Shown here: positions 1-8,597 of the stretch, in pieces
Layout: the number at the start of each line of letters is the position of its first letter
Position numbering within the stretch: the stretch's first letter is position 1
The notes under the pieces: model-generated
Told to the model about the DNA's origin: nothing
The model's database searches: none
What the model saw: the letters and a program-made list of their open reading frames with translations, nothing else
Assembly: GCA_963850195.1 (NCBI GenBank)
Contig: CAWKKD010000005.1
Location: 1,116,001-1,180,000 of the forward strand
Source of the DNA: Actinoallomurus sp963850195
GTDB lineage: Bacteria > Actinomycetota > Actinomycetes > Streptosporangiales > Streptosporangiaceae
Reading direction: 5' to 3'
Length of the DNA: 64,000 bases
Program-made: the position numbers and the translations under genes

Positions 1-904
1 GCCGATCACCGGAGATCAGTTCAGGATCTCGGCAGGGCGCTACGACGCCGTCGTCACGGAGCTGGGCGCGGGCCTGCGCGAGCTGACCCACGACGGACGA
101 CCGCTGATCCTCGGGCACGACGCCGACGAGCTCGCACCGGCGGCGGCCGGCCAGCTCCTGGTGCCGTGGCCGAACCGGATCGACCACGGCCGGTACGAGT
201 TCGGCGGCGCGACGCACGAACTGACCGTCGACGAACCGGACCGCCACACCGCGATCCACGGCCTGGTCCGCTGGGAGGCGTGGACGCTCGCCGAACACGA
301 ACCCCACCGGGTACGCCTGACGCACCGGCTGCTCGGCCGCCCCGGCTACCCGTTCCGTGTCGACCTCGACGTGGAGTACGCCCTCGACGCGTCGGACGGG
401 CTGACCGTGCGCATGTCCGCGCGGAACACGGGCGCGCGCCCGGCGCCGTACGGGCACGGCGCGCACCCCTACCTCACGCTCGGCCGGCCGATCGACGAGT
501 GCGAGCTGGCCGTCCCGGCCGGCGCCTACCTCGAGGTCGACGACCGCGCGATCCCGGAGTCGTCGCCGAGGGAGGTCACGGGCACCGCGTACGACCTCCG
601 CGAGGCCCGGCCGCTCGGTGACACGATCCTGGACAACCCGTTCACCGCGCTGACGCGCGACGCGGACGGCCGCGCGCGGGTGCGGCTCTCCGACGACTCA
701 CGCGCGGTGACGCTGTGGATCGACGAGGCGCACCCCTGGCTGGAGCTGTACACGCTCGACGAGGTCGATGCGGGCGTACGCCGTACCGGCATCGGCGTCG
801 AACCCATGACCTGCCCGCCGAACGCGTTCGTCACGGGAACCGACCTGGTGACGCTGGAGTCGGATCAGACGTTCGCCGGTACCTGGGGCATCACCGCAGG
901 GTGA
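1..904 (+). CDS. aldose 1-epimerase family protein (5' end outside window)
   Basis: The reading frame is open from the first bases of the window, so the true start lies upstream and about 300 C-terminal residues are visible. Family knowledge: galactose-mutarotase-like beta-sandwich enzymes interconvert the alpha and beta anomers of aldoses in the cytoplasm. Visible family hallmarks are an N-terminal GAGLRELTHDGRPLI segment, the VPWPNRI motif with its conserved Asn-Arg, the AIHG histidine segment, the GHGAHPY segment with a conserved His, and the WLELYTLD and GIGVEPMTCPPNAF segments near the C terminus, which hold the usual catalytic Glu. The gene is followed 31 bp later by the DUF6986 gene on the same strand. 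The family assignment is secure; the exact sugar is not. Confidence 0.88.
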   Translation, partial: PITGDQFRISAGRYDAVVTELGAGLRELTHDGRPLILGHDADELAPAAAGQLLVPWPNRIDHGRYEFGGATHELTVDEPDRHTAIHGLVRWEAWTLAEHEPHRVRLTHRLLGRPGYPFRVDLDVEYALDASDGLTVRMSARNTGARPAPYGHGAHPYLTLGRPIDECELAVPAGAYLEVDDRAIPESSPREVTGTAYDLREARPLGDTILDNPFTALTRDADGRARVRLSDDSRAVTLWIDEAHPWLELYTLDEVDAGVRRTGIGVEPMTCPPNAFVTGTDLVTLESDQTFAGTWGITAG

Positions 905-935
905 TGCGCACCATCTTCTTGAGAGGACTCACGCG

Positions 936-2135
936 GTGAAGTTGACGTTGTCGTCGCTCGACGACCTGAGCGCACGCGTGGAGGAGGCCCGCGCCGAGCA
1001 CGCGCGCAGCCACCCCGGCGAGCCGGCGGAGCGGCAGCCCGTGCACACCGTGTACGTGCCCGCGGACCGTTTCACCGCGACCACCGCCCCCGACCTGGGC
1101 GCCGAGGCGCTGCGCCTGCTCGACGCGCACGCGTCCGACGGCGCGGCGATGGGCGGCGCGTTCGGGATCGACCCGGCGCTGGGCGCGACCGTACGCGGGC
1201 GGGTCGCGGCGAAGCTGTCGCGCGAACCCGTCGAGGACGTGCGGATCGACTTCGAGGACGGCTACGGCGTCCGCGACGACGACGAGGAGGACACCCACGT
1301 CGCGCAGGCCGTCGAGTCGGTCGCGCAGGCGTACGAGGCCCGGACCCTCCCGTACTACTGGGGCCTGCGGGTGAAGTCCTTCGCCGAGGGCGGGCACGAG
1401 CGCAGCATGCGCACCCTCGATGGCTTCCTCACCGGCCTGGCCGAGCGCCTGGGCAGGCTGCCGGGCGGTTTCGTGGTGACCTTCCCGAAGATCGTCATGC
1501 CCGAGCACGTCACGCTCTTCGCGGAGTTCCTGACCCGGTTCGAGGAGGAGATCGGCCTGCCCGAGGGCATGCTGCGCTTCGAGATCCAGGTCGAGACGAC
1601 CGAGTCGGTCCTCCGCCTCGGCGAGATCGTGGCCGCCGCCGGCACGCGGCTGAGCGCCGCGCACTTCGGGGTGTTCGACTACACGGCCGCGTGCGGGCTG
1701 CCCCCGTCCGAGCAGCGCCTCGACCACCCGTCCTGCGAGTACGCCCGCCATGTCATGCAGGTCACCCTCGCCGGCACCGGCGTACGCCTGTCGGACGGCT
1801 CGACCAACATCGTCCCGGCAAGCGACGAGACCAAGGACGTCCACCGTGCCTGGCGCATGCACGCCGGCCTGGTGCGCTACTCCCTGCTGCACGGCTACAA
1901 CCAGGGCTGGGACATGCACGCCGCCCACCTGGCCAGCCGGTACGCCGCGGTGTACGCCTACCACCTGAACGGCCTGGACGACGTGATCCACCGGGTCCGC
2001 TCGTGGAACGACGACAAGCAGGCCGACGGCGGCGTCATGGACGAACCGGCGACCATCAAGGCACTGACCGCCAGACTCCGCCGAGCCGTCGAATGCGGAG
2101 CCGTCGACGCCGGTACGGTCCCCCTCCCCGGCTGA
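936..2135 (+). CDS. DUF6986 family protein (aldolase / citrate-lyase-like TIM barrel)
   Basis: This 399-residue protein belongs to the actinobacterial DUF6986 family, older annotations of which read aldolase or phosphoenolpyruvate-binding protein; it resembles HpcH/HpaI and citrate-lyase beta TIM barrels. Visible features are an acidic metal-site-like IDFEDGYG segment near residue 107, a FEIQVETTESV strand with a Glu typical of the barrel metal site, and HFGVFDYTAACGL. The substrate is unknown. In actinomycetes such genes often sit beside purine-catabolism genes, and a xanthine-dehydrogenase-type maturation set lies just downstream here, so a role in ureide or purine breakdown is a reasonable inference only. 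The GTG start at 936 follows a GAGAGG stretch and gives a full-length product. Confidence 0.75.
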   Translation: MKLTLSSLDDLSARVEEARAEHARSHPGEPAERQPVHTVYVPADRFTATTAPDLGAEALRLLDAHASDGAAMGGAFGIDPALGATVRGRVAAKLSREPVEDVRIDFEDGYGVRDDDEEDTHVAQAVESVAQAYEARTLPYYWGLRVKSFAEGGHERSMRTLDGFLTGLAERLGRLPGGFVVTFPKIVMPEHVTLFAEFLTRFEEEIGLPEGMLRFEIQVETTESVLRLGEIVAAAGTRLSAAHFGVFDYTAACGLPPSEQRLDHPSCEYARHVMQVTLAGTGVRLSDGSTNIVPASDETKDVHRAWRMHAGLVRYSLLHGYNQGWDMHAAHLASRYAAVYAYHLNGLDDVIHRVRSWNDDKQADGGVMDEPATIKALTARLRRAVECGAVDAGTVPLPG

Positions 2136-2142
2136 GACGCCG

Positions 2143-2508
2143 ATGACCGCCCCCGCGACCGGGCCCCGTCCCACGCGGGACCCGCTGGTCGTCGTGACGC
2201 TGTTCGTGAGCGTCGCGTCGCTCGTGGTCTCCCTGGTCACGCTGGTCGTGGTCTCAACCGGCGGCCGTACGAGCGACGCGGCGGACTCCCCCGCGGCTCG
2301 GCCGGCCGGGCCGCCGGTCGCCCCCGGGCCGTCGGGCCCGCCCGGCGACACACGGACCACGCTCGACGTCCCCTGCCCCGCCGGGCGTACCGGAACCTAC
2401 GACTATCGGCTCTCCGTCACCCTCGAGATCGAGGGCCGTCCCGTCTACACGGACGCCGCCCACGGCAGCGACGGCCTCCGCGGCGACTGCGGTACCGGCG
2501 TCAGCTGA
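2143..2508 (+). CDS. hypothetical protein with one N-terminal membrane segment
   Basis: I do not recognise this 121-residue protein. It has one hydrophobic helix (about residues 15-37, rich in Val and Leu), a Pro/Ala/Gly-rich linker (about 45-70), and a small C-terminal domain with two Cys (about residues 79 and 116) that could form a disulfide outside the cell. It starts 7 bp after the DUF6986 stop codon and is probably co-transcribed with it. Its 3' end overlaps the convergent nucleotidyltransferase gene by 8 bp. The hydrophobic helix and codon usage support a real gene; the function is unknown. Confidence 0.55.
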   Translation: MTAPATGPRPTRDPLVVVTLFVSVASLVVSLVTLVVVSTGGRTSDAADSPAARPAGPPVAPGPSGPPGDTRTTLDVPCPAGRTGTYDYRLSVTLEIEGRPVYTDAAHGSDGLRGDCGTGVS

Positions 2509-3079
2509 GGCGCCGCAGGTCCTCGAGCGTGTCGATGTCGTCGGGTTCGGCGACGTCGTCGCACGGGACCGGGACGACGATGTCCGAGCGGGCGCGGAGG
2601 AACTCGCGGGCGCCCATGTCGCCGGTGGCGTGGGAGGCGGCCTCGGCGAAGTGTTCGTGCGCGATGAGGACGGGGTTACGCGGGCGGCCGGCGTAGGAGG
2701 CGACCGCCACGCGTGCGCCGGACTCGTGTGCCTCGCGCAGCCGGCGTACCGCGTCGGCGGTGACCTTCGGCTGGTCGACCAGGGCGATCACGACGGCGGG
2801 GCAGTCGGGCGCCAGCGCGGACAGGCCGGCGCGCAGGGACGAGCCCATTCCGGTGCGCCAGTCGGGGTTGTGCACGACGACGGCGCCCGCCACGTCGACG
2901 CGGGCCGCGCCGGTGACGACGATGATCGGTGTGCATCCCGCCTCGTGCAGCATGCGGACCCCCCGGTCCACGAGCCGAACTCCGTCGATCTCCACGAGCG
3001 CCTTGGGCCGGCCGAGCCGGCTGCCCTCACCCGCCGCGAGCAACAATCCGGCGGGCGCACCCGAATGCCTGGTTCCCAT
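2501..3079 (-). CDS. mocA: MobA-like NTP transferase, molybdenum cofactor nucleotidyltransferase family
   Basis: The 192-residue protein has the MobA-like nucleotidyltransferase signature LLLAAGEGSRLGRPKAL at residues 12-28. Residues near 80 (PDWRTGMGSSLRAGL) and 95-103 (VVIALVDQP, with the metal-binding Asp) complete the pattern of MocA/MobA proteins, which attach CMP or GMP to molybdopterin. It lies downstream of xdhC, coxE-like and moxR genes on the same strand, the usual setting for proteins that mature xanthine-dehydrogenase or CO-dehydrogenase-type molybdenum enzymes. CMP transfer (MocA type) is inferred from this context. It could also be a related sugar nucleotidyltransferase, but the context argues against that. 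The symbol is tentative. Confidence 0.78.
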   Translation of the reverse strand: MGTRHSGAPAGLLLAAGEGSRLGRPKALVEIDGVRLVDRGVRMLHEAGCTPIIVVTGAARVDVAGAVVVHNPDWRTGMGSSLRAGLSALAPDCPAVVIALVDQPKVTADAVRRLREAHESGARVAVASYAGRPRNPVLIAHEHFAEAASHATGDMGAREFLRARSDIVVPVPCDDVAEPDDIDTLEDLRRLS

Positions 3080-3147
3080 GCTCTGGAAGAGTAGCCAGGA
3101 CAGCGCCGACGATCATGAAGAAACGCCCGCGAACCCCACCGTACGGC

Positions 3148-3306
3148 TCAAGGACGCGCCATCACCGGCGGCACGACTCCGTGGCTCGACGGCGACGGAG
3201 CGACGGCGGCACCCACGACGACCGCGACTCCGACCCCGGCCACCACCAGGAGGCGGCGTACGGATCGCGACGCGGATGGGCGGCTTCGGCCACGGGTGGG
3301 CGACAT
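3148..3306 (-). CDS. possible small membrane or secreted peptide
   Basis: The 452-bp gap between the nucleotidyltransferase and xdhC holds one weak candidate of 52 codons. It has a basic N terminus (SPTRGRSRPSASRSVRR) followed by a hydrophobic run of Val/Ala/Gly of about 18 residues, a typical signal or anchor layout. The ATG at 3306 has no good ribosome-binding site. It would lie between two genes of the molybdenum maturation set and on the same strand. The rest of the gap contains no recognisable feature. Low confidence. Confidence 0.28.
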   Translation of the reverse strand: MSPTRGRSRPSASRSVRRLLVVAGVGVAVVVGAAVAPSPSSHGVVPPVMARP

Positions 3307-3530
3307 GTGGGACACGGGGCCTTCCGGCTCTCGGGGAATACCTGGACATCTACCAGTCTGCCCGGTGCGGCGCGCCAACGCAGTGTGGTCGGCACGACGG
3401 CCCGTGGTGGTGCCCGCACCACCACGGCGGGTCAATGGCGATGAGCAGTCATAGGGACCGGCGGGTACGGGCTTCGCCGAGCCCTGCGCGGTGCCCAGGC
3501 GGCGCGCATTCGGGATCCGTCAGGCACGCT

Positions 3531-4628
3531 CTAGTGGCCGTGGATGCGGCCCAGCGTGCCGGTCAGGGGGTGGCCGCTGCCGCCCCACCGGAGCTGGATC
3601 AGCTCGGCGGCGATCGACACGGCGGTCTCCTCGGGCGTACGTGCGCCCAGGTCGAGGCCGATCGGCGAGCGCAGGCGGGCGAGTTGGGGCTCCGGTACGC
3701 CGACCTCGCGCAGCCGTGCCAGCCGATCGTCGTGCGTGCGGCGCGAGCCCATCGCGCCGATGTACGCGGCCGGGGTGTCCAGTGCCACCTCCAGCAGCGG
3801 CACGTCGAACTTCGGGTCGTGCGTGAGCACGCAGATCACCGTGCGCTCGTCCACATCGGCATCGGTGAGGAACCGGTGCGGCCAGCTCACCACGACCTCG
3901 TCCGCCTCGGGGAACCGCTTGGGCGTCGCGAACACCGGCCGCGCGTCGCAGACGGTCACGTGGTAGCCGAGGAACTTGCCGACCCGCGCCACCGCGGCGG
4001 CGAAGTCGATCGCGCCGAACACCAGCATGCGCGGCGGCGGCGCGAACGAGCACACGAACACGGCCAGCTCGTCGAGGCGCCGCTCACCATGTCGGCCGTA
4101 GCGCCGCATTCCGGTCGTCCCCTGCGCGAGCATGCCGCGCGCGTCGTCGTCGACCGCCGCGTCGAGGCGTTCGAGGCCGAGGTGGCCCACCGCGCGGTCC
4201 GGCCATACGACCCGCCGCGCACCGATCTCGCCGGGGCCCTCGACGACGGTCACGATCGCCACCGGCTCCTGGCGTTCGATCGAGGTCATCGCCTCGCCGA
4301 ACAGCGGGAACGTCGTACGGGAGATCGGCTCCACCAGCACGTCGAGGATGCCGCCGCAGGTCAGCCCGACCGAGAACGCGTCGTCGTCGCTGACCCCGTA
4401 CCGCTGCACGACGGCCTGCCCGGACGCCATGACCTCCTGCGCGAGCTCGTACACCGCGCCCTCGACGCAGCCGCCGGACACGCTGCCGACGGCCTCGCCC
4501 TCGCTGGAGACGGCCATCGCGGCACCCGGTGGCCGGGGCGCGCTGCGGAACGTGTCCACGACCGTGGCCAGCCCGAACGTCTCACCCGCGTCGTACCATT
4601 TGCGGATCTCGCGGAGGACCTCACGCAT
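3531..4628 (-). CDS. xdhC: XdhC/CoxF family molybdenum-enzyme maturation protein
   Basis: This 365-residue protein has both parts of XdhC. The N-terminal XdhC/CoxI domain contains GSVSGGCVEGAVYE with the conserved Cys near residue 54. The C-terminal Rossmann-like domain contains MLVFGAIDFAAAVARVGKFL (about residues 199-218), the dinucleotide-type segment VTVCDARPVFAT, and GAMGSRRTHDDRLARL near residue 292. XdhC binds molybdenum cofactor and helps sulfurate it before insertion into xanthine dehydrogenase or related hydroxylases. The ATG lies inside the last codons of the upstream coxE-like gene (8-bp overlap), indicating translational coupling. No structural hydroxylase subunit is visible in this window. 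Confidence 0.9.
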   Translation of the reverse strand: MREVLREIRKWYDAGETFGLATVVDTFRSAPRPPGAAMAVSSEGEAVGSVSGGCVEGAVYELAQEVMASGQAVVQRYGVSDDDAFSVGLTCGGILDVLVEPISRTTFPLFGEAMTSIERQEPVAIVTVVEGPGEIGARRVVWPDRAVGHLGLERLDAAVDDDARGMLAQGTTGMRRYGRHGERRLDELAVFVCSFAPPPRMLVFGAIDFAAAVARVGKFLGYHVTVCDARPVFATPKRFPEADEVVVSWPHRFLTDADVDERTVICVLTHDPKFDVPLLEVALDTPAAYIGAMGSRRTHDDRLARLREVGVPEPQLARLRSPIGLDLGARTPEETAVSIAAELIQLRWGGSGHPLTGTLGRIHGH

Positions 4629-5763
4629 TACCGATCACCCCTGCCAGTTCCTCCAGTGCGGCCAGGCTGTGCCCCGCCACGAAGTCGTCGACATAGGGCA
4701 GCGCCGCGAGCATTCCCGCGGTGAGCGGTTCGTACCCGGGCTGCGCCTTGTGCGGATTCGACCACACGATGCGGTACGCGAGCCGCCGTAGCCGCGCCAT
4801 CTGCTCGCCGAGCAGCGTCGCGTCGCCGCGTTCCCAGCCGTCGGAGGCCACGATGACGATCGCGCCGCGCGCGATCCCCCGCTGCCCGAAGCGGTCGAGG
4901 AACTCCTTCAGCTCCTCGCCCAGCCGCGTGCCGCCGCTCCAGTCGGGGATCGCGGCCGACACCGCCGTCATCGCGACGTCCGGCTCGCGGTGGCGCAGCT
5001 CGCGGGTCACCCTGGTCAGCCGGGTTCCGGCGCTGAACACCTCGGTCGTACGCGGCGCCGACCGCACGGCCGCGTGCGCGAACCTCAGCAGCACATCCGC
5101 GTACGGGCTCATCGAACCGCTCACGTCCACGATCAGCACCACGCGCCGTGGCCGGGTCCGGTGCTCCCGGTAGCGCAGGCCGGAGATCTCCCCGCCGCGC
5201 CGCAGGATCGAGCGGACCGTACGGTGCTGGTCGAGCCGCCCGCGGTGGTGCGCGGTGAACCGGCGCGACCTTCGCCGCGCCGACACGTCGTTCAGGAGCG
5301 CGAGTAGCCGGTGCACCTCGGCGCGCTCGGCGGCACTCAGCCGTGCCACGTCGCGCATCCGCAGCACCTCGATCTCGCTGGCGGTCGCGGCGGAGACGTC
5401 GCCGGGCCGGTCCTCCCCGGTCGCGTCACCCGGCGTCACCGCGTGCCGGACCACAGAGACGGCGGGCGGCGGCGTACGCCGGGGCGAGGCGGTGCCGCCG
5501 GAGAAGTAGACGTCGAAGCACCGGTCGTACCTCGGCAGGTCGGCCGGGTCCGCGCACAGGGTGAGCCGGCCGGCCCAGTAGACGTCTCCCTGGTCGAGAA
5601 CGTTCAGATGCCCGAGGGCGCGCACCATCGCCTGGAGCCGCTCCGGATCGGCCCCGACCCCGGCCGCCCGCAGCGTACGCGCGAACCCGGTCAGCGTCTC
5701 GACCACGTCACGCCCGGCGGGCGAAGCGGGGCCGGTCGCCGTGGGGCCGTTGTCGCCGACCAT
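4621..5763 (-). CDS. VWA domain-containing CoxE-like protein
   Basis: The 380-residue protein carries a von Willebrand factor A domain in its C-terminal half, with a MIDAS motif DVSGSMSPY at about residues 214-222 and a second metal-site segment ASDGWERGD near residue 307. This layout matches CoxE, which works with the MoxR/CoxD ATPase in inserting or rebuilding the metal centre of CO-dehydrogenase-type molybdenum hydroxylases. The N-terminal half holds an Arg-rich stretch, as in the family. It starts 2 bp after the moxR stop codon and overlaps xdhC at its 3' end, so the three genes form one transcriptional unit. The target enzyme is not in the window. Confidence 0.88.
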   Translation of the reverse strand: MVGDNGPTATGPASPAGRDVVETLTGFARTLRAAGVGADPERLQAMVRALGHLNVLDQGDVYWAGRLTLCADPADLPRYDRCFDVYFSGGTASPRRTPPPAVSVVRHAVTPGDATGEDRPGDVSAATASEIEVLRMRDVARLSAAERAEVHRLLALLNDVSARRRSRRFTAHHRGRLDQHRTVRSILRRGGEISGLRYREHRTRPRRVVLIVDVSGSMSPYADVLLRFAHAAVRSAPRTTEVFSAGTRLTRVTRELRHREPDVAMTAVSAAIPDWSGGTRLGEELKEFLDRFGQRGIARGAIVIVASDGWERGDATLLGEQMARLRRLAYRIVWSNPHKAQPGYEPLTAGMLAALPYVDDFVAGHSLAALEELAGVIGNA

Positions 5764-5765
5764 CG

Positions 5766-6680
5766 TCAGGCCCCGTTCAACAAGGCCCCGATGCCACGCT
5801 GGACGACGCGGTCGGTGTCCTCGCGGTACTTCAGCACGGCGCCGAGCGTCACCGCTGCGGTGTCCGGGTCGAGGTCACGTGCGCCCAGCGCGACGAGGGC
5901 CTCGGTCCAGTCGAGGCTCTCGGCGACTCCCGGGGACTTGAGCAGGTCCAGCTTCCGCAGCCGCGCCGTCGCGCCCGCGACCTGGCGTACGAGGTCCTCC
6001 GACGCGGCCGGCATCCGGCGCCGGATGATCGCGACCTCGCGGTCGAAGGCGGGGTGCTCCAGCCAGTGGTACAGGCAGCGGCGCTTCAGGGCGTCGTGCA
6101 CCTCGCGCGTACGGTTCGAGGTCACGACGACGACCGGCGGGCGTTCGGCGTGGATGGTGCCGAGTTCGGGGATCGAGATGGTGAAGTCGCTGAGCACCTC
6201 GAGCAGGAACGCCTCGAACTCGTCGTCGGCCCGGTCGATCTCGTCGACGAGCAGGACACTCGGCCGCTCGGCGGTGGAGGTCTCCAGCGCCTGCAGCAGC
6301 GGGCGCGAGACGAGAAACCGCCGGTCGTACAGCTCGGACTCCAACCGCTCCACGTCGGTCACCCCGGCCGCCTCGGCGGCCCGCAGGTGCAGGAGCTGCC
6401 GTGGGAAGTCCCAGTCGTACAGCGCCTGCGCGGCGTCCAGCCCCTCGTAGCACTGGAGCCGGATCAGCGGACCGTCCAGGACTGCGGCGAGGGTCTTGGC
6501 CAGCTCCGTCTTGCCGACCCCTGCCTCACCCTCGAGGAACAGCGGCCGCCCCATGCGCAGGCTGAGGAAGCAGGCGGTCACCAGCCCCTCGTCCGCGAGA
6601 TAGGCGTGGCGTTCGAGGGCTTCCCTCAGTTCCGACGGCGACGCGAAGTCCGCCGCCGGGATTGACGTGGTATGCGGCAC
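5766..6680 (-). CDS. MoxR family AAA+ ATPase (CoxD-like)
   Basis: This 304-residue AAA+ ATPase shows a Walker A motif GEAGVGKTELAKTL near residues 55-68 and a Walker B motif LLVDEIDRADDEFE near 144-157, followed by the sensor segment VVVTSNRTRE. MoxR ATPases act as chaperones for metal-centre assembly; the following VWA gene is the classical partner (CoxD/CoxE). It is the first gene of the maturation set and starts with GTG at 6680, preceded by TTGAGGC as a weak ribosome-binding site. The intergenic stretch 6681-6732 separates it from the PH-domain gene on the same strand. Confidence 0.9.
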   Translation of the reverse strand: MPHTTSIPAADFASPSELREALERHAYLADEGLVTACFLSLRMGRPLFLEGEAGVGKTELAKTLAAVLDGPLIRLQCYEGLDAAQALYDWDFPRQLLHLRAAEAAGVTDVERLESELYDRRFLVSRPLLQALETSTAERPSVLLVDEIDRADDEFEAFLLEVLSDFTISIPELGTIHAERPPVVVVTSNRTREVHDALKRRCLYHWLEHPAFDREVAIIRRRMPAASEDLVRQVAGATARLRKLDLLKSPGVAESLDWTEALVALGARDLDPDTAAVTLGAVLKYREDTDRVVQRGIGALLNGA

Positions 6681-6732
6681 GCCTCAAGGTTACTTCCCCG
6701 CTACCTCAACGTAGAGGTCCGACGGCGCCGGG

Positions 6733-7161
6733 TCAGACCTCGGCGGCTTCGCCGCGTTCGTGGATCAGCGCGGTGAGTTCGGCGACCGCGGTTTGGGCTC
6801 GGGCACCGTCCGACGCCTGGATGCCCATCGCCACCGTGGTCGAGCCGTCGGCCAGGTCGAACGTCGGCCAGGGCGCGCCGTCGCCCATGGAGACGGAGAG
6901 GATCTCGGCCCACTCGAACTCGTGGGTCCGCAGGCCGTTCACGACGGTCAGGCCGTGATCGTCGGCGGTCACCCGGCTGCGGGCGAGCATGTGCAGGATG
7001 CCGGCGATGATCACGCCGATGGCCACGAGGCCCAGCCGGTCGCCGAGGGCCCATGGGGGCGGCATCGCCACGGCGAGGGCGACCATGCCCAGCACGACCA
7101 CCACCGCGAGAACGTACGGGATGATCCGGGCTCGGCGCGGTCGCCACGTCGCCGGGCTCAC
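6733..7161 (-). CDS. PH domain-containing membrane protein
   Basis: The 142-residue product begins with two hydrophobic helices (about residues 13-32 and 39-55) followed by a bacterial PH-like domain with TADDHGLTVVNGLRTHEFEW and the sequence EILSVSMGDGAPWPTFDL. The GTG at 7161 is preferred over a longer frame into hisG because it starts 1 bp after the hisG stop codon. A PH-domain gene directly after hisG is a common actinobacterial arrangement, so the identification rests on both sequence and position. The molecular role is unknown. Confidence 0.82.
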   Translation of the reverse strand: MSPATWRPRRARIIPYVLAVVVVLGMVALAVAMPPPWALGDRLGLVAIGVIIAGILHMLARSRVTADDHGLTVVNGLRTHEFEWAEILSVSMGDGAPWPTFDLADGSTTVAMGIQASDGARAQTAVAELTALIHERGEAAEV

Positions 7162-7162
7162 G

Positions 7163-8038
7163 TCAGTCGACGATCTTGCTGATCGGGATCTCGAGGATGT
7201 CGCGCGCGCCGGCCGACCGGATGGCCGGGATGAGCGTGTTGATGCCGTGCTTGGCGACGACGCTCTCGACCGCGTGCATCTCACCGCCCGCGAGCGGCGT
7301 GACCGTCGGTGAGGACATCGACGGCATGATGTCCAGCACCTCCTGGAGCCGGCCGTTGGAGACGTTGAGCTTCAGCAGGACGTTGCCGCGGGCACGGATC
7401 GCGCCCTGCAGGAGGAGCGCGATGTCCTCCATGGCGGCCCGCTTGTTCGGGTCCTCGTACGCCTCGCGGTTGGCGACCAGCTCGGTGTAGCTGATCAGCA
7501 GCGTGTCGAGGATGCGCAGGCCGTTCTTGCGGAGCGACGAGCCGGTCTCGGTGAGGTCGACGATGGCGTCGACGATGTCGGGGACCTTCGCCTCTGTCGC
7601 GCCGTAGGACGGGACGACTCGGGCCTTGACGCCGTGCTCGACCAGGAAACGCTCGGTCATCGCGGGGAACTCCGTGGAGATCCGCACGCCCTCGGGGAGG
7701 TCGGAGACGGACTGCCAGGGCGCGTCGTTGGGCACGGCCATGATGACCTGGACCGGGTTGGACGTCGCCTTGGAGTACTTCAGCTCGCCGAGAGAGACGA
7801 CGTCGGCGTCGGTCTCGGTGATCCAGTCACGCCCGGTGATCCCGACGTCGAACAGGCCCTGCTCGATGTACGTCGGGATCTCCTGCGGGCGCAGGACGCG
7901 GACCCGGTCGATGCGGGGGTCGTCGATGGAGGCGCGGTAGTCACGCTCGGAGCCGCGGCGGACGGTCAGGTCCGCGGCGTCGAAGAGCTCGAACGTCGCG
8001 CGCTCGAGTGACCCCTTGGGAAGCACGAGTGACAGCAC
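7163..8038 (-). CDS. hisG: ATP phosphoribosyltransferase, long form, atypical subtype
   Basis: HisG joins ATP and PRPP in the first step of histidine synthesis. This 291-residue protein has the N-terminal LPKGSLERAT, the GLFDVGITGRDWI segment, the PRPP-binding-like DLTETGSSLRKNGL, and a C-terminal regulatory domain ending in IPISKIVD, so it is a long-form HisG. From memory of the family, most actinobacterial HisG proteins start with MLR(I/V)AVPNKGSLS and read EFFYLRPKDIA; this one instead reads VRVLRPQEIPTYIEQG and SKATSNP, closer to forms I associate with other phyla or deep-branching actinobacteria. It sits 46 bp after ribH; the hisE usually found between them is absent. Function is secure; the origin by gene replacement is inference. 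Confidence 0.93.
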   Translation of the reverse strand: MLSLVLPKGSLERATFELFDAADLTVRRGSERDYRASIDDPRIDRVRVLRPQEIPTYIEQGLFDVGITGRDWITETDADVVSLGELKYSKATSNPVQVIMAVPNDAPWQSVSDLPEGVRISTEFPAMTERFLVEHGVKARVVPSYGATEAKVPDIVDAIVDLTETGSSLRKNGLRILDTLLISYTELVANREAYEDPNKRAAMEDIALLLQGAIRARGNVLLKLNVSNGRLQEVLDIMPSMSSPTVTPLAGGEMHAVESVVAKHGINTLIPAIRSAGARDILEIPISKIVD

Positions 8039-8084
8039 GGTAAAGGCCTTCCTGGTGAAAGATGGGAAATCGCGGCGTGGAAGC

Positions 8085-8597
8085 TCAGGAGCCCTGATGC
8101 TCCGAGTGATGCCGCGCGTGACCGTGATGCCGCAGGCCCCTCAGGGTCAGTGCCGTATCGAGAGCGGCCACGGTCGCCTCCCATCCCTTGTCTTCGCTGC
8201 TGTCGTCCAGGCCGCAGCGGTCCAGTGCCTGGTCAAGCGTCTCACAGGTTAGTACGCCGTTGCCGATGGGTGTGCCCTCATCAAGAGCAACTCTCGTCAA
8301 ACCCTCGGTAACCGAGTCGCATACATAGTCAAAGTGGGGCGTACCGCCGCGCACAACGGCGCCGAGGCACACGACCGCGTCGTTGTCCCGCGCGAGCTGC
8401 TGTGCCACGACGGGCAGCTCGAGGGCGCCCGCCACTCGTACGACGACGGGCGTCTCGATGCCGCTCTCCTTCGCGGCGGCCAGCGCGCGGTCCAGCAGGC
8501 GGTCGGTGACCTGGGCGTGCCAGCGGGTGCAGACGATGCCCAGCTCCAGTTCGGACGCTTCGACCGCGGTCTCGTCCGGACGTCCGGCACCACTCAT
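8085..8597 (-). CDS. ribH: 6,7-dimethyl-8-ribityllumazine synthase
   Basis: RibH condenses the ribityl pyrimidine with dihydroxybutanone phosphate to give lumazine, the penultimate step of riboflavin synthesis, in a cytoplasmic capsid-like oligomer. The 170-residue sequence contains the motifs VVRVAGALELPVVAQ (about residues 52-66), VCLGAVVRGGTPHFDYV with the catalytic His (about 79-95) and GTPIGNGVLTCET (about 112-124). The C terminus is rich in His, which is unusual but outside the catalytic core. Its ATG overlaps the ribBA stop codon by 1 bp, so it is the fifth gene of the riboflavin operon. Confidence 0.97.
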   Translation of the reverse strand: MSGAGRPDETAVEASELELGIVCTRWHAQVTDRLLDRALAAAKESGIETPVVVRVAGALELPVVAQQLARDNDAVVCLGAVVRGGTPHFDYVCDSVTEGLTRVALDEGTPIGNGVLTCETLDQALDRCGLDDSSEDKGWEATVAALDTALTLRGLRHHGHARHHSEHQGS

